NCBI RefSeq assembly: GCF_041053055.1 | Contig: NZ_CP163443.1 | Span: 5,439,001 to 5,503,000, forward strand | Direction: 5' to 3' | Source: Streptomyces sp. R41 | GTDB taxonomy: Bacteria > Actinomycetota > Actinomycetes > Streptomycetales > Streptomycetaceae | DNA: 64,000 nucleotides | Part shown: positions 34,543-42,568 of the stretch, piece after piece | Numbering within the stretch: the first letter of the stretch is position 1 | Layout of the letters: the number at the start of each line of letters is the position of its first letter | Made by a program: the position numbers and the translations under genes | The notes under the pieces: generated by a model | Told to the model about the DNA's origin: nothing | The model's database searches: none | The model's input: only the letters and a program-made list of their open reading frames with translations

Positions 34543-36315
34543 TCATCCGGTCCCCTGGATCTTGGACGTCTGAGCGGGTGCGGGGACCGGTCCCCAGGTC
34601 GACGGCGCCAGCCGGTCGCGTACGTCCGCGGTGATGCGGGCGGCGAGATGTGAGGCGGCGGCGGGGAGCTGGGCCGTGCGGGGCGGGTGTGTGCCGTGTG
34701 CGGGGTGCTGGGCGAAGAGGGCGACGGTCACGGCGAGTCGCGGGTCGTACGTGCTCTGCCACAGGGTCCGGGTTCCGGCGCCCGCCGTGTACGTGGTCAG
34801 GGGGGCGGGATCGGTGGCGTGCAGGAGTTTGGTGATCGTTTCCGCGCCGAAGCGGTCCATCGCCGTCCGGGTGCGGGGGTGGGCCGTGAAGACGGTGCGG
34901 CCTGCACGGGTGATCTTCTGGACGGTGTAGGGCTGGGCGTAGGTGCCCCCGGCGGCCGCCGTGGCATACGCGGCGGCCATGTCCAGGGGCGTGGGGGCCG
35001 TGCGGCCAGGCAGGGCCGTGAGAGGGGCGCCCAGTTTCGCCGCCGTGAACGGCTCGAGCGCCGTGCCCGCCTCCACCGCTCCGTGCAGCGCGTCGTTGAA
35101 GGGCTGCCGGGCGTAGTCCGCGCCGCCGTACAGGACGCGGACCGCGCCGTCGCCCGGCACCAACGCGACCACCGCTGTGTGGAGTCGCGTGTCCTTCCCG
35201 GACGTTTCCGATGGTTTGGACGGCTGGTCCGTCAGCAACTCCGCCGTCGCGTCCTGGGTGGTGAGGTCGAAGGTGGTGCGGACCGTGTAGCCGCCGCGGG
35301 CCAGTTCGTCCTGGGTGATGCCCAGCCGGTCGGCGGCTTCCGCCGCGGCCGCGTCGATCAGGTACTGGCGCTGGCCGTCCGTGTCTCCGGGCGGGTAGAA
35401 GCGGAACGCCGGGAAGCGGGCCGCGGCGCGCTCCGCGCGCGTGATGGCCCCGCTGTCGGCCATCGCGTCCAGCACCCACTCCCACCGGTCCGTCAGCTTC
35501 GCGGTCACCTTCGCGTCCGAGCCCGCCTTCTCGTAGTACGAGGGGATGTTGACGATGGCGGCCAGGGCGGCTCCCTGGCTCACCGTGAGGTCCCTCGCGT
35601 CCACGCCGAAGTAGTTGCGCGCTGCCGCCTGGATGCCCGCCGCGCCGCGGCCGAAGTACACCGTGTTCAGGTAACCCCGCAGGATCTCGTCCTTCGACCT
35701 TGTGCGGTCGAGCTTGATCGCGATCAGGGCCTCCCGCGCCTTGCGGGACAACGACTGCTGCGGGCTGAGCAGCGCGTTCTTCACGTACTGCTGGGTGATC
35801 GTGGAACCGCCCTGCCTGCCGCCGCCGCTCACCGTCGACCACGCCGCCCGGGCGATCGCGCTCGGCGAGATCCCCGTGTCCGTACGGAAGGAGCGGTTCT
35901 CCGCGGCGATCACCGCCTCCTGCACATGCCGCGGCACCAGCGAGAGCGGGATCTCCTGTCGGTCGACCGGGCCGCGCCGCCCCAGGTAGTCCCCGTGGGT
36001 GTCCACGAAGACCGTGCTCTGCATCGCCGTCTCCGGGTGCGGCTCGGGGATCACCGTCAGCTTGTACGCCACCACGGCCGCGCCGACGAGGGAGAGCAGC
36101 ACGACGAGCAGGGCGATCAGCGCACGGCGGAGGCGGCGGCCGCGGGTGCGGCGGGCCCGGACACGGCGGGCGCGGAGGTAGCGGCCGAGACGGGCTCGGG
36201 CGCGGCGCCGTAGGGGCGCGCGGATGGCGCCTTGCGTGTCGGCGCTCCTCCAGGCCCTCCAGGTCTTCCCGGCCCTCCAGGTCTTCCCGGCCCTGCAGGC
36301 CCTCCCGGGCCTCAC
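34543..36315 (-). CDS. GT51 peptidoglycan glycosyltransferase with degenerate transpeptidase domain
   Basis: A 590-residue membrane protein. The N-terminus is Arg-rich with repeats of AGKTWR, one membrane helix spans 64-84, and the GT51 domain (about 95-270) is intact: catalytic Glu139 in IAAENRSF, then QGGSTITQQYVKN and ILRGYLNTVYFGRGAAGI. The C-terminal penicillin-binding domain (about 375-545) has lost its motifs: the SxxK serine/lysine position reads TALE (418-421), and the KTG box reads GAG. So it likely polymerises glycan strands without cross-linking. AGGAG eight bases before the GTG at 36315 and a GTGA overlap with the preceding gene fix the start. Confidence 0.85.
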   Translation of the reverse strand: MRPGRACRAGKTWRAGKTWRAWRSADTQGAIRAPLRRRARARLGRYLRARRVRARRTRGRRLRRALIALLVVLLSLVGAAVVAYKLTVIPEPHPETAMQSTVFVDTHGDYLGRRGPVDRQEIPLSLVPRHVQEAVIAAENRSFRTDTGISPSAIARAAWSTVSGGGRQGGSTITQQYVKNALLSPQQSLSRKAREALIAIKLDRTRSKDEILRGYLNTVYFGRGAAGIQAAARNYFGVDARDLTVSQGAALAAIVNIPSYYEKAGSDAKVTAKLTDRWEWVLDAMADSGAITRAERAAARFPAFRFYPPGDTDGQRQYLIDAAAAEAADRLGITQDELARGGYTVRTTFDLTTQDATAELLTDQPSKPSETSGKDTRLHTAVVALVPGDGAVRVLYGGADYARQPFNDALHGAVEAGTALEPFTAAKLGAPLTALPGRTAPTPLDMAAAYATAAAGGTYAQPYTVQKITRAGRTVFTAHPRTRTAMDRFGAETITKLLHATDPAPLTTYTAGAGTRTLWQSTYDPRLAVTVALFAQHPAHGTHPPRTAQLPAAASHLAARITADVRDRLAPSTWGPVPAPAQTSKIQGTG

Positions 36316-37049
36316 GGCGCGAACTCCTGGGTCGCGATCACCCCGCCCGCCGAGTCGTACACGGTGACTCTCTTGGTGACGCCGGCCATGCTGTTCGCGG
36401 ACGTCGCGGCGTCCGGGACCTTCGTCGTCAGGTACCAGACGCCCCAGCCGGGCTTGCCCGCGAGCGTGAGCGCGGTGCCGTTGCGGTCGCCCGCGACGGT
36501 GGTGACCTCGACACGCGCCGGTTCGCCCGTGCCGTGGAAGATGCCGGAGAGGAAGTAGCTGCCGTCCGCCCCCGACTCCTGGAGGCTGACGCCGGGTTTG
36601 CTCATGTCGAGGTTGCCGTCGCTGACGCTGCGGAACTGGGCGTCGGGCGCCCCCGGCTCCAGCCAGTGCTTGCCGTCCTCGGTCAGCCAGATCTTGGTGC
36701 CGGGCGCGACCTGCACCCGCTCGCCGGGCGTCACGACCCGCACCTTGCCCGCGGGCACCGAGGGCGAGGGGCTCGTGGTGCCGGCGCTCGCGGCCGGCGG
36801 CCGCACCCGCTCGGCGGGCCCAGGAGCCGCACCGTCGCGGAGCACCACCACGGCCAGCGGCACCAGCAGCACCCCGCAGGCCGCCCCCAGCACGGCGGAC
36901 CTGCGGCGCCGCCTGCGCCGGCGGCCCTCGCGCTCGATGGCGGCCAGCGGCACCGCGGAGGGCGTGACGTCGTACGCGGCCTCGGCGAACACCTCGCGCA
37001 GCCGCTCGGCCTCGGCCGGGGGGCGCGGGGAACGGAACGGGTGGTTCAT
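36312..37049 (-). CDS. membrane-anchored protein coupled to a SigE-family sigma factor
   Basis: A 245-residue protein with a cytoplasmic N-terminus (about 1-45, LREVFAEAAYDV), an Arg tract, one membrane helix (51-71), a Pro/Ser linker and an outer domain (98-245). The outer domain contains GTKIWLTEDGKHWLEPG, SDGNLDMSKPGVSL and AGKPGWGVWYLTTKVP and is clearly paralogous to the secreted protein at 37752-38348. Start and stop overlap those of its neighbours by four bases. Position after a sigma gene and topology suggest a regulator of that sigma factor, though no zinc anti-sigma motif is seen. Confidence 0.85.
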   Translation of the reverse strand: MNHPFRSPRPPAEAERLREVFAEAAYDVTPSAVPLAAIEREGRRRRRRRRSAVLGAACGVLLVPLAVVVLRDGAAPGPAERVRPPAASAGTTSPSPSVPAGKVRVVTPGERVQVAPGTKIWLTEDGKHWLEPGAPDAQFRSVSDGNLDMSKPGVSLQESGADGSYFLSGIFHGTGEPARVEVTTVAGDRNGTALTLAGKPGWGVWYLTTKVPDAATSANSMAGVTKRVTVYDSAGGVIATQEFAP

Positions 37050-37660
37050 GGGCGGGCTCCGGAAACGGGGTGTCGGCCGTCGAACAGGGGGTGGGCGCGC
37101 AGGGCCTCCAGGCCGCGCCGGGCATGGGTCTTGACCGTGCCGACCGAGCAGCCGAGCAGCTGGGCTGTCTCGGCCTCGCCCAGGTCCTCCCAGTAGCGCA
37201 GCACCATCACGGCACGCTGCCGGGCCGACAGCGAGGCCAGCGCCTGGCCCAGGGCCGCCCGCTGCTCGACGGCCTCCGCGTGTCCGGGCTCGTGCTGGTG
37301 CACCCGCTCCGGCAGGAACGGCATCAGCAGATGCGCGACCCGTCTCTTGCGCACCCGGCTGAGGTTGTTGTTGACCAGCGAGCGGCGTACGTAGAAGTCG
37401 ACGTCGTCGCGTGGGATGCGCCGCCAGCGTGCGTAGACCTTGGCCAGCGTGGTCTGGACGAGATCCTCGGCCTCGTGGAAGTCGCCGGTGAGCATGTGCG
37501 CGGTGCGGACGAGGCGGGGCCAGGCCGCGGTGGCGTACGCCGCGAAGTCATCGCTCTCGGCGGCAACGTGGGAGCTGTCGGCGGGAACTTCGCGAGTGTC
37601 CGCGGCGGCTTGGGAAGCGTCGGCGAGGACTTGGGAGGCGTCGGTGGGGTTGTGCGGCAC
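37046..37660 (-). CDS. SigE-family ECF RNA polymerase sigma factor
   Basis: A 204-residue sigma factor with region 2 (FHEAEDLVQTTLAKVYARW) and region 4 (ALASLSARQRAVMVLRYWED, then ETAQLLGCSVGTVKTHARRG). It is the actinobacterial SigE family subgroup of ECF factors. A GTG at 37660 preceded by GAGGGA is preferred to the TTG at 37729. The Ser/Asp-rich N-terminal 40 residues are low complexity. Its stop overlaps the ATG of the membrane-anchored protein by four bases, so sigma, membrane protein and glycosyltransferase form one coupled operon directed at the envelope. Confidence 0.92.
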   Translation of the reverse strand: MPHNPTDASQVLADASQAAADTREVPADSSHVAAESDDFAAYATAAWPRLVRTAHMLTGDFHEAEDLVQTTLAKVYARWRRIPRDDVDFYVRRSLVNNNLSRVRKRRVAHLLMPFLPERVHQHEPGHAEAVEQRAALGQALASLSARQRAVMVLRYWEDLGEAETAQLLGCSVGTVKTHARRGLEALRAHPLFDGRHPVSGARP

Positions 37661-37751
37661 GGCCGGCGGTCCCTCGGGTCGGGTACGTGGGGGGGGTGGG
37701 GCGGTGCGGGGGAGCCGAGACCTGAACAACCCGACTCCCCCGCCCGCACGC

Positions 37752-38348
37752 TCAGTTCAGCTTCAGCTGGGCGTAGACCTTGCCCTTGGTGGTGAGGACG
37801 GTGACGTTCTCGAAGTGGTCGAGGCCGCCCTTGTCATCGGTCGCCGGCACCTCGGCGGTGGCGTACCAGACGCCCCAGCCGGGCTTGCCCGCCAGCTCCA
37901 GCAGCTTGCCGTGCACGGCCCCGGACCTGGTCCCGACGGTGACGCGGGACGCGGTGCCCTTGCCGCCGTAGTAGAGGCCGGAGAGGAAGTAGTGGCCGTC
38001 CACGCCCTCCGTCTGCATCGACACACCCGGCTGCGTCAGATCGATGTTCCCGTCGACGACACTGCGGAACTGCGGCTCGGGATTGTCGGGCGTCGTCCAG
38101 TACTTGCCCTCCTTCGTGAGCCAGATCTCCGCGCCTCCGGGGACCTTCACGTGTTCGCCGGGGGCGACGATCTGAGCCGTGGGGGCCTTCTTGGCGGCGG
38201 CCTCGGTGATCGCGGCCCTCGCCTCGGTGACCCGCGGCTGCGTGCCGGACGCCGCCTTCCCCTGTGAGGCGGCGTACGACACCGCAGGCGCCCCGACCAG
38301 TGCGACGGCGACCGCGGTGGCGGCCACGTACTTCTGTATCCGTGTCAT
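37752..38348 (-). CDS. secreted paralogue of the sigma-operon membrane protein
   Basis: A 198-residue secreted protein: signal peptide MTRIQKYVAATAVAVALVGA with cleavage near SYAAS, an Ala/Thr-rich linker, and a domain (about 62-198) paralogous to residues 98-245 of the protein encoded at 36312-37049. Matching segments are AEIWLTKEGKYWTTPDN, VDGNIDLTQPGVSMQTEG and LAGKPGWGVWYATAEVP. There is no catalytic motif. GAGGAG stands before the ATG. It lies just upstream of the sigma operon in the same direction and could be its first gene or an independent unit. It may compete with, or bind, the membrane-bound form. Confidence 0.85.
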   Translation of the reverse strand: MTRIQKYVAATAVAVALVGAPAVSYAASQGKAASGTQPRVTEARAAITEAAAKKAPTAQIVAPGEHVKVPGGAEIWLTKEGKYWTTPDNPEPQFRSVVDGNIDLTQPGVSMQTEGVDGHYFLSGLYYGGKGTASRVTVGTRSGAVHGKLLELAGKPGWGVWYATAEVPATDDKGGLDHFENVTVLTTKGKVYAQLKLN

Positions 38349-38373
38349 GAACGGACAACTCCTCGCGATGTAG

Positions 38374-38389
38374 CGATGTGCGATGTACG
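38374..38389 (-). promoter_or_regulatory. 16-bp box shared with the L,D-transpeptidase promoter, copy 1
   Basis: On the minus strand this reads CGTACATCGCACATCG and ends 26 bases before the ATG at 38348. The same box (one base different) lies 24 bases before the ATG at 39459. Adjacent DNA repeats CGATGT three times. Confidence 0.5.
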
Positions 38390-38478
38390 AATCGGACTGG
38401 AGGGCGCCTCTCCACTCCTCCAAACTCCGGTCACCCGCGCCCCGGATGACACCGGGGCCGACATTTCTCGCGCGGGCC

Positions 38479-39459
38479 TCACGAGAGGGCGCTTCCCGCC
38501 CGCCACTGCTCCCAGCTCAGGTTCCAGTCGCCGTAGCCATTGCCCACGGCCACCGTGTCCTTGGAGCCGACGACCGTGACGACGTCGCCGGGGATGACCT
38601 CGTCGTAGAAGCTCTTGGCCGTGCCGTCGGTGGCGAGCCCGATGCACCCGTGGGTGACGTTCTGGTGGCCGGCGTAGGTGTTGGCCTTCGGGTTCTGGTG
38701 GAGGTAGGTGCCCGAGGTGGTGAGGTGCACGGCGTAGTAGTAATAGCCCGCGTACGCGTCGCCGTAGCCGACCGTCCGCGCGTCCATGAAGACCTTGGTC
38801 GCCTTGTCGGAGACGACCATCGTGCCGTTCCAGGTGTCCATGCCCGGGGCGCCCGCGGTGATCGGCACACGGCGCGTCGAACCGGCCTTCTCAACCGTCA
38901 TGGAGTGTGTACGCACATCGACTTCGGCGACGAGGGAGCGGCCCACCGTGAAATGGCGAGTGATCCCGGCACCGGCCCGGACGGTGACCTCCGTGCCGGG
39001 CTTCCAGTACGCGCGCGGCCGGAAGTCGACGCGCTGCCCGTCCAGCAGATTGCGGTCCTTGACCCAGCTCCAGGAACCCTCGACGTCCGCGGTGACCTTC
39101 AACTGCCGCTCGATGTCCGCCCGTTCGGCGGCAGGGATCACGTGGTCGAAGGTCACGGATATGGGCATGCCGACGCCCACGGTCTGCCCGTCGGCGATGT
39201 TGACGCGGGCGCCCTTCAGGGACTTGAGCGGCGTGGACGTGGGCTTCGGCGTCGGATCGACGGTGGTGGTGACGGCCGGCTTCGCGCCCGCGTCCACCCC
39301 GGCGCCCCTGCCCCCGCTCGCGTCGGCCACGGCCCGCGCGGAGCAGCCCGCCAGTGCCAACGCGCACACCGCCGCCGCGCCCCAGGCCCGCCCGAGCCGG
39401 CGCCGCCTGCCTCCCCTGGCCCCCCAACTCCCCGTACTCCCCGTGCCGCCCGTGGTCAT
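38479..39459 (-). CDS. lipoprotein L,D-transpeptidase
   Basis: A 326-residue cell-wall enzyme forming 3-3 peptide cross-links. The signal peptide ends in the lipobox LAGC (Cys39). An Ig-like domain (about 82-175) precedes the YkuD catalytic domain (about 176-315) with the active site THGCIGL (His270, Cys272), as in actinobacterial LdtMt-type enzymes. GGGGGAG before the ATG at 39459 fixes the start. It is divergent from an ECF sigma gene whose partner protein carries a related but inactive domain, so the two may be functionally tied. Confidence 0.93.
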   Translation of the reverse strand: MTTGGTGSTGSWGARGGRRRRLGRAWGAAAVCALALAGCSARAVADASGGRGAGVDAGAKPAVTTTVDPTPKPTSTPLKSLKGARVNIADGQTVGVGMPISVTFDHVIPAAERADIERQLKVTADVEGSWSWVKDRNLLDGQRVDFRPRAYWKPGTEVTVRAGAGITRHFTVGRSLVAEVDVRTHSMTVEKAGSTRRVPITAGAPGMDTWNGTMVVSDKATKVFMDARTVGYGDAYAGYYYYAVHLTTSGTYLHQNPKANTYAGHQNVTHGCIGLATDGTAKSFYDEVIPGDVVTVVGSKDTVAVGNGYGDWNLSWEQWRAGSALS

Positions 39460-39482
39460 CGCGCTCCCCCTGTGGTGTGTTT

Positions 39483-39498
39483 CGATGTGCGACGTACG
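39483..39498 (-). promoter_or_regulatory. 16-bp box shared with the secreted paralogue promoter, copy 2
   Basis: On the minus strand this reads CGTACGTCGCACATCG, in the 111-base region between the divergent L,D-transpeptidase and ECF sigma genes. It differs at one base from copy 1. Confidence 0.5.
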
Positions 39499-39570
39499 GG
39501 ACCTGTACGCACGGCAGGGACGGCCGGGTTGCATCGGGCCGCGGAAATTCCGGAAACTCCGGCGGGGGGC

Positions 39571-40101
39571 ATGACCGAGGAAGAGTTCGACGCGTTCTAC
39601 GCCGCCGCGTTCCCCCGGCTGACCGGCCAGCTCTACGCCTTCACCGGGGACCACGGCGAGGCTCAGGACGTCGTCCAGGAGGCGTTCGTACGCGCCTGGG
39701 ACCGGCGGCGGGAGTTCCTCGCAGACGGGGCGCCCGAAGCGTGGATACGGACCGTGGCGATGCGGCTCGCGGTGAGCCGCTGGCGCCGCGCGCGCCGCTG
39801 GCTGGAGCTCGTACGGCGCACTCCGCCGCCCGAGCACACCCCGGGCCCCGACCCCGAGCGCACCGCCCTGGTCGCCGCGCTGCGCACGCTGCCCGAGCCG
39901 CAGCGGATGGCGCTGGTCCTGCACCATCTGTGCGACCTGAGTGTCGAGCAGGTAGCCTCCGAAACCGGTGCCCCCGTGGGTACGGTCAAGGCCCGCCTGT
40001 CCCGTGGCCGGGCGGCGCTGGCGCGGGTGCTGTCCGCGGACTCGGCGGAATCGGCGGACCCGGCCGGCAAGGGGGAGAGGGAGGACGACCGTGTCCGATG
40101 A
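39571..40101 (+). CDS. ECF sigma factor
   Basis: A 176-residue sigma factor. Region 2 is FTGDHGEAQDVVQEAFVRAW with APEAWIRTVAMRLAVSRWRR, and region 4 is RTLPEPQRMALVLHHLCDLS followed by VGTVKARLSRGRAAL. ATG at 39571 has a G-rich ribosome site. Its stop lies 11 bases inside the downstream membrane protein gene, so the two are translationally coupled, the usual arrangement of ECF sigma and anti-sigma genes. Confidence 0.93.
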   Translation: MTEEEFDAFYAAAFPRLTGQLYAFTGDHGEAQDVVQEAFVRAWDRRREFLADGAPEAWIRTVAMRLAVSRWRRARRWLELVRRTPPPEHTPGPDPERTALVAALRTLPEPQRMALVLHHLCDLSVEQVASETGAPVGTVKARLSRGRAALARVLSADSAESADPAGKGEREDDRVR

Positions 40102-40795
40102 ACTCACCTCGGAACTGCGGGAGTTGGCGGCCGAAGGCGAGACGCTCCCGGCACTGTCGGGTGCGGAGATCCGCGGCCGGGCGGTACGCCGCCGACGCCG
40201 CCGCCGTACGACGGTGGCCGTGGCCGGCGTCGGTGCCGCGGCGGGGCTGGCCCTCGCGCTCGTCCTGAACCTCGGCGGCGGCACGGATCAGCGCCCGGCC
40301 CCGGCCGCGAGTCCCACTGGCACGCCCAGCCTCCCGGCGGTGCCGGACGCCACGGTCGACCTGTCCCGGCGGGTGATCTCGGTGGCGGGTCGCGAACTGC
40401 CGCTCTCCTCCGGCTCCGAGTGGACGCCCACAGGGACGGGCCGGATGACGGTCACCGCGAAGGAGTCCGTCAAGCTGATGCCCGGCGGCGTGGCCGGCCT
40501 CAAGGACGACTACAGCCTCAAGGTCCCCTGGGTGATCGAACTCGGCGCCTCCGACGGGACGGCCAACTACATCGCCGCCCTCACGTACGACGAGAAGGCC
40601 CCCGGCAACTACGACAGCACGACCGGCTGGATCGGTCTGCGCCCGACCGACGCGAAGTGGCTCTACGAACGGTTGACCCCGGGCTCGGTGATCGACGTCG
40701 AGGGGACGGCCCCCACACCCACGCCGACATCGAGGCCGGTTTCCACGCCACCCACCGCGACGCCGGGCGCGGGTACGGGAGCCTCGGGCGGCTAG
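40091..40795 (+). CDS. putative anti-sigma protein with catalytically dead L,D-transpeptidase-like outer domain
   Basis: A 234-residue protein with a 30-residue cytoplasmic helix region, an Arg tract (33-39), one membrane helix (41-61), a Pro-rich linker, and an outer domain (about 88-205). The outer domain follows the YkuD pattern: a beta-hairpin start (VDLSRRVISVAGRELPL), the SSG and TPTGTGRMTVTAKE segment, and the C-terminal GWIGLRPTDAKWLYERL. In active enzymes this last stretch is HGCI or similar; here the His-Gly-Cys reads Thr-Gly-Trp (Trp180). A sensor of cell-wall state is a reasonable inference. No zinc-type anti-sigma motif is seen. Confidence 0.8.
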   Translation: MSDELTSELRELAAEGETLPALSGAEIRGRAVRRRRRRRTTVAVAGVGAAAGLALALVLNLGGGTDQRPAPAASPTGTPSLPAVPDATVDLSRRVISVAGRELPLSSGSEWTPTGTGRMTVTAKESVKLMPGGVAGLKDDYSLKVPWVIELGASDGTANYIAALTYDEKAPGNYDSTTGWIGLRPTDAKWLYERLTPGSVIDVEGTAPTPTPTSRPVSTPPTATPGAGTGASGG

Positions 40796-40808
40796 GCGGG
40801 CGCAGTGG

Positions 40809-40991
40809 TTTTTCGCCCCCTCCGCCCCTGCCCGTCCCGTCCCTGGGGGCTGCCGCCCCCAGACCCCCGCTAAAAGATCGCGCAGTTCCCCGCGCCCCTG
40901 ACGGGGCGCGGGGAACTGCGCGACAAGCCCCCACGCACCCGCAGCCAAAAGACAAATACGGGTTGGGCAGGGGCGGAGGGGGCGAGAAAAA
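40809..40991. repeat. Streptomyces interspersed palindromic repeat, complete copy B
   Basis: A 183-base noncoding element bounded by 25-base terminal inverted repeats that start TTTTTCGCCCCCTCCGCC and end with its near complement. A 20-base perfect central hairpin lies at about 40879-40922. The right end touches the stop codon of the next gene. It fills the convergent space between the anti-sigma-like and lipoprotein genes and could also act as terminator. A truncated copy lies at 31243. Confidence 0.9.
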
Positions 40992-41798
40992 TCAGCCCTG
41001 TGCGGGCGGGGGCGTCATGCCCGCCAGGGCGTCCTTCAGGCGGGCGGCACCCGCTTGGACGGCCTGTCGGGTGGAGTCCTTGTCGGCACCGTCGAGGCCG
41101 CCGTTGGTGAGGGAGAGCGCGCTGTCGCCGACCCGCACGGCGGCGAAGTCCAGGGTCAAGGTGGAGGAATCGCCGTCCAGTTCACCGCTCATGGTGATCC
41201 GCAACCCCTCGCGAGCGTCGCCCACGTCGGGCAGCGACGACGAGACGACCTGGACGGTCTGCTGCCCACCCTTGTTGTCGACGGCGGTGAACCGGTCGCA
41301 CTTGCCCGGCAGCGTCTTCACCCACGCCAGCTTCGCGTCCACCTCCGCCTGCCCGTACCCGGCGACCTGGTAGTGCATCTGCCCGTCGTAGTCGCTGTCG
41401 TCGAACCCGGTGAGGGCCTGTGCCCCCTTCGGGTCACCGAGCAGGTCCTCGGCGTACAGACCGTCGAGCAGCTTCTGGCAGTCGGCGGCGTTCTGCTTGT
41501 CCGTGACGAAGGCCTCCGCGTCGACCTTGCTCTTGAGCAGCCCGTCGTGCCAGGTCGCCGTGCCCTCCGTCCCGATCCACTGGGACTCGAGGTCGGCGTT
41601 GGTGATCAGCGCGGCCTGAGCCTGTGCCGCGGTGAGCATGGGGGGCGTGGACGCGGTGGGGGAGTCCTTGGCCATGGGGGACGCCGGGACATCCGAACGA
41701 CCGGAAGCACCACTGACGCCGCCGGTCGAACACGCGGCTGTCGACAGCAGCATGCCCGCGGTCAGGGCGGACGCGAGGAGACAGGACGGACGGTTCAT
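40992..41798 (-). CDS. secreted lipoprotein, unknown function
   Basis: A 268-residue lipoprotein; signal peptide MNRPSCLLASALTAGMLLST followed by lipobox AAC (Cys23). GGGAGG eight bases before the ATG at 41798 fixes the start. The mature domain (about 50-268) contains ALITNADLESQWIGTEGTAT, two Cys (AADCQKLLDG, PGKCDRFTAV) likely forming a disulfide, and no catalytic motif. The layout resembles PknH-type sensor-like lipoproteins of actinomycetes, but this is only a fold-level impression. Confidence 0.82.
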   Translation of the reverse strand: MNRPSCLLASALTAGMLLSTAACSTGGVSGASGRSDVPASPMAKDSPTASTPPMLTAAQAQAALITNADLESQWIGTEGTATWHDGLLKSKVDAEAFVTDKQNAADCQKLLDGLYAEDLLGDPKGAQALTGFDDSDYDGQMHYQVAGYGQAEVDAKLAWVKTLPGKCDRFTAVDNKGGQQTVQVVSSSLPDVGDAREGLRITMSGELDGDSSTLTLDFAAVRVGDSALSLTNGGLDGADKDSTRQAVQAGAARLKDALAGMTPPPAQG

Positions 41799-41950
41799 GG
41801 CGCAGGCCTCCCGAGGACACGGTGTGTCCTCCCACGCCACCACCGGGCAGGGCCGCCCACCAGCGCACGGGACCGTCCGGGTGAGCCCGGTCCCGCACCG
41901 TCGGCGGACGCCCTTGGGACGCCTTACGTGGATCTGTCGGAGGGGAGGTG

Positions 41951-42289
41951 ATGCACCTGCCCCAGGGAACCTCAGCGAGCCCCACCGATCGCTTCGAAGA
42001 CGACGACTACCCCGCGTACACGATGGGCCGCGCCGCCGAGATGATCGGTGCCACCCCCGCGTTCCTGCGCGCCGTCGGCGAGGCGGGCCTGATCACTCCG
42101 CTGCGTTCCGGGGGCGGCCATCGCCGTTACTCCCGCAGCCAGTTGCGCGTCGCCGCGCGCGCCCGCGACCTGGTCGACCAGGGCACGCCCGTGGAGGCGG
42201 CCTGCCGCATCGTCACCTTGGAGGACCGCCTCGACGAGGCCCTGCGGCTCAACGCGGAACTGCGCCGGTCGGCGACGCAGGACGCCTGA
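41951..42289 (+). CDS. small MerR-family HTH protein
   Basis: A 112-residue protein with one MerR-type winged helix (YTMGRAAEMIGATPAFLRAV, then GGGHRRYSRSQLRVAARARD) and a short C-terminal helix, without ligand-binding domain. GGAGGGGAG precedes the GTG/ATG pair at 41948/41951. Similar small MerR proteins lie upstream of cold-shock genes in Streptomyces, so it may control cspA, which follows in the same direction. Confidence 0.88.
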   Translation: MHLPQGTSASPTDRFEDDDYPAYTMGRAAEMIGATPAFLRAVGEAGLITPLRSGGGHRRYSRSQLRVAARARDLVDQGTPVEAACRIVTLEDRLDEALRLNAELRRSATQDA

Positions 42290-42568
42290 TGACGGGTGCT
42301 GACGGTCTGCGGCGCCGTCTCCGCCGGCCTGAATATCTGTTTCGGCCGATGCAGAAATTGGCTCGGGGCGCCGTCAGATTTTTTTATTCCCCTCAGCGGG
42401 GTGACATAGTGCGCCCCCCTCCGGGAGTCGTACCGTGCTAGTGTCGATATCAGTTGCAGTTGTGGTTCCCAAAGTTTTTCCGGTGCGTTTTCCGGACGGG
42501 GCAATCATCGCGGCGACGCGGGTCCACACAGTGTGGGCCTTCGAGCTTTGCCCCGAAGGAGATATGAC
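42290..42568 (+). promoter_or_regulatory. intergenic leader of the cold-shock gene
   Basis: No gene is seen in these 279 bases. A seven-T run near 42379 may end the MerR transcript. TAGTGT near 42438 is a possible -10 for cspA, which would give a leader over 100 bases long, typical of cspA mRNAs. The palindrome CCACACAGTGTGG (42524-42536) lies in the leader close to the ribosome site AAGGAG and might act in temperature-dependent translation. Confidence 0.4.
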
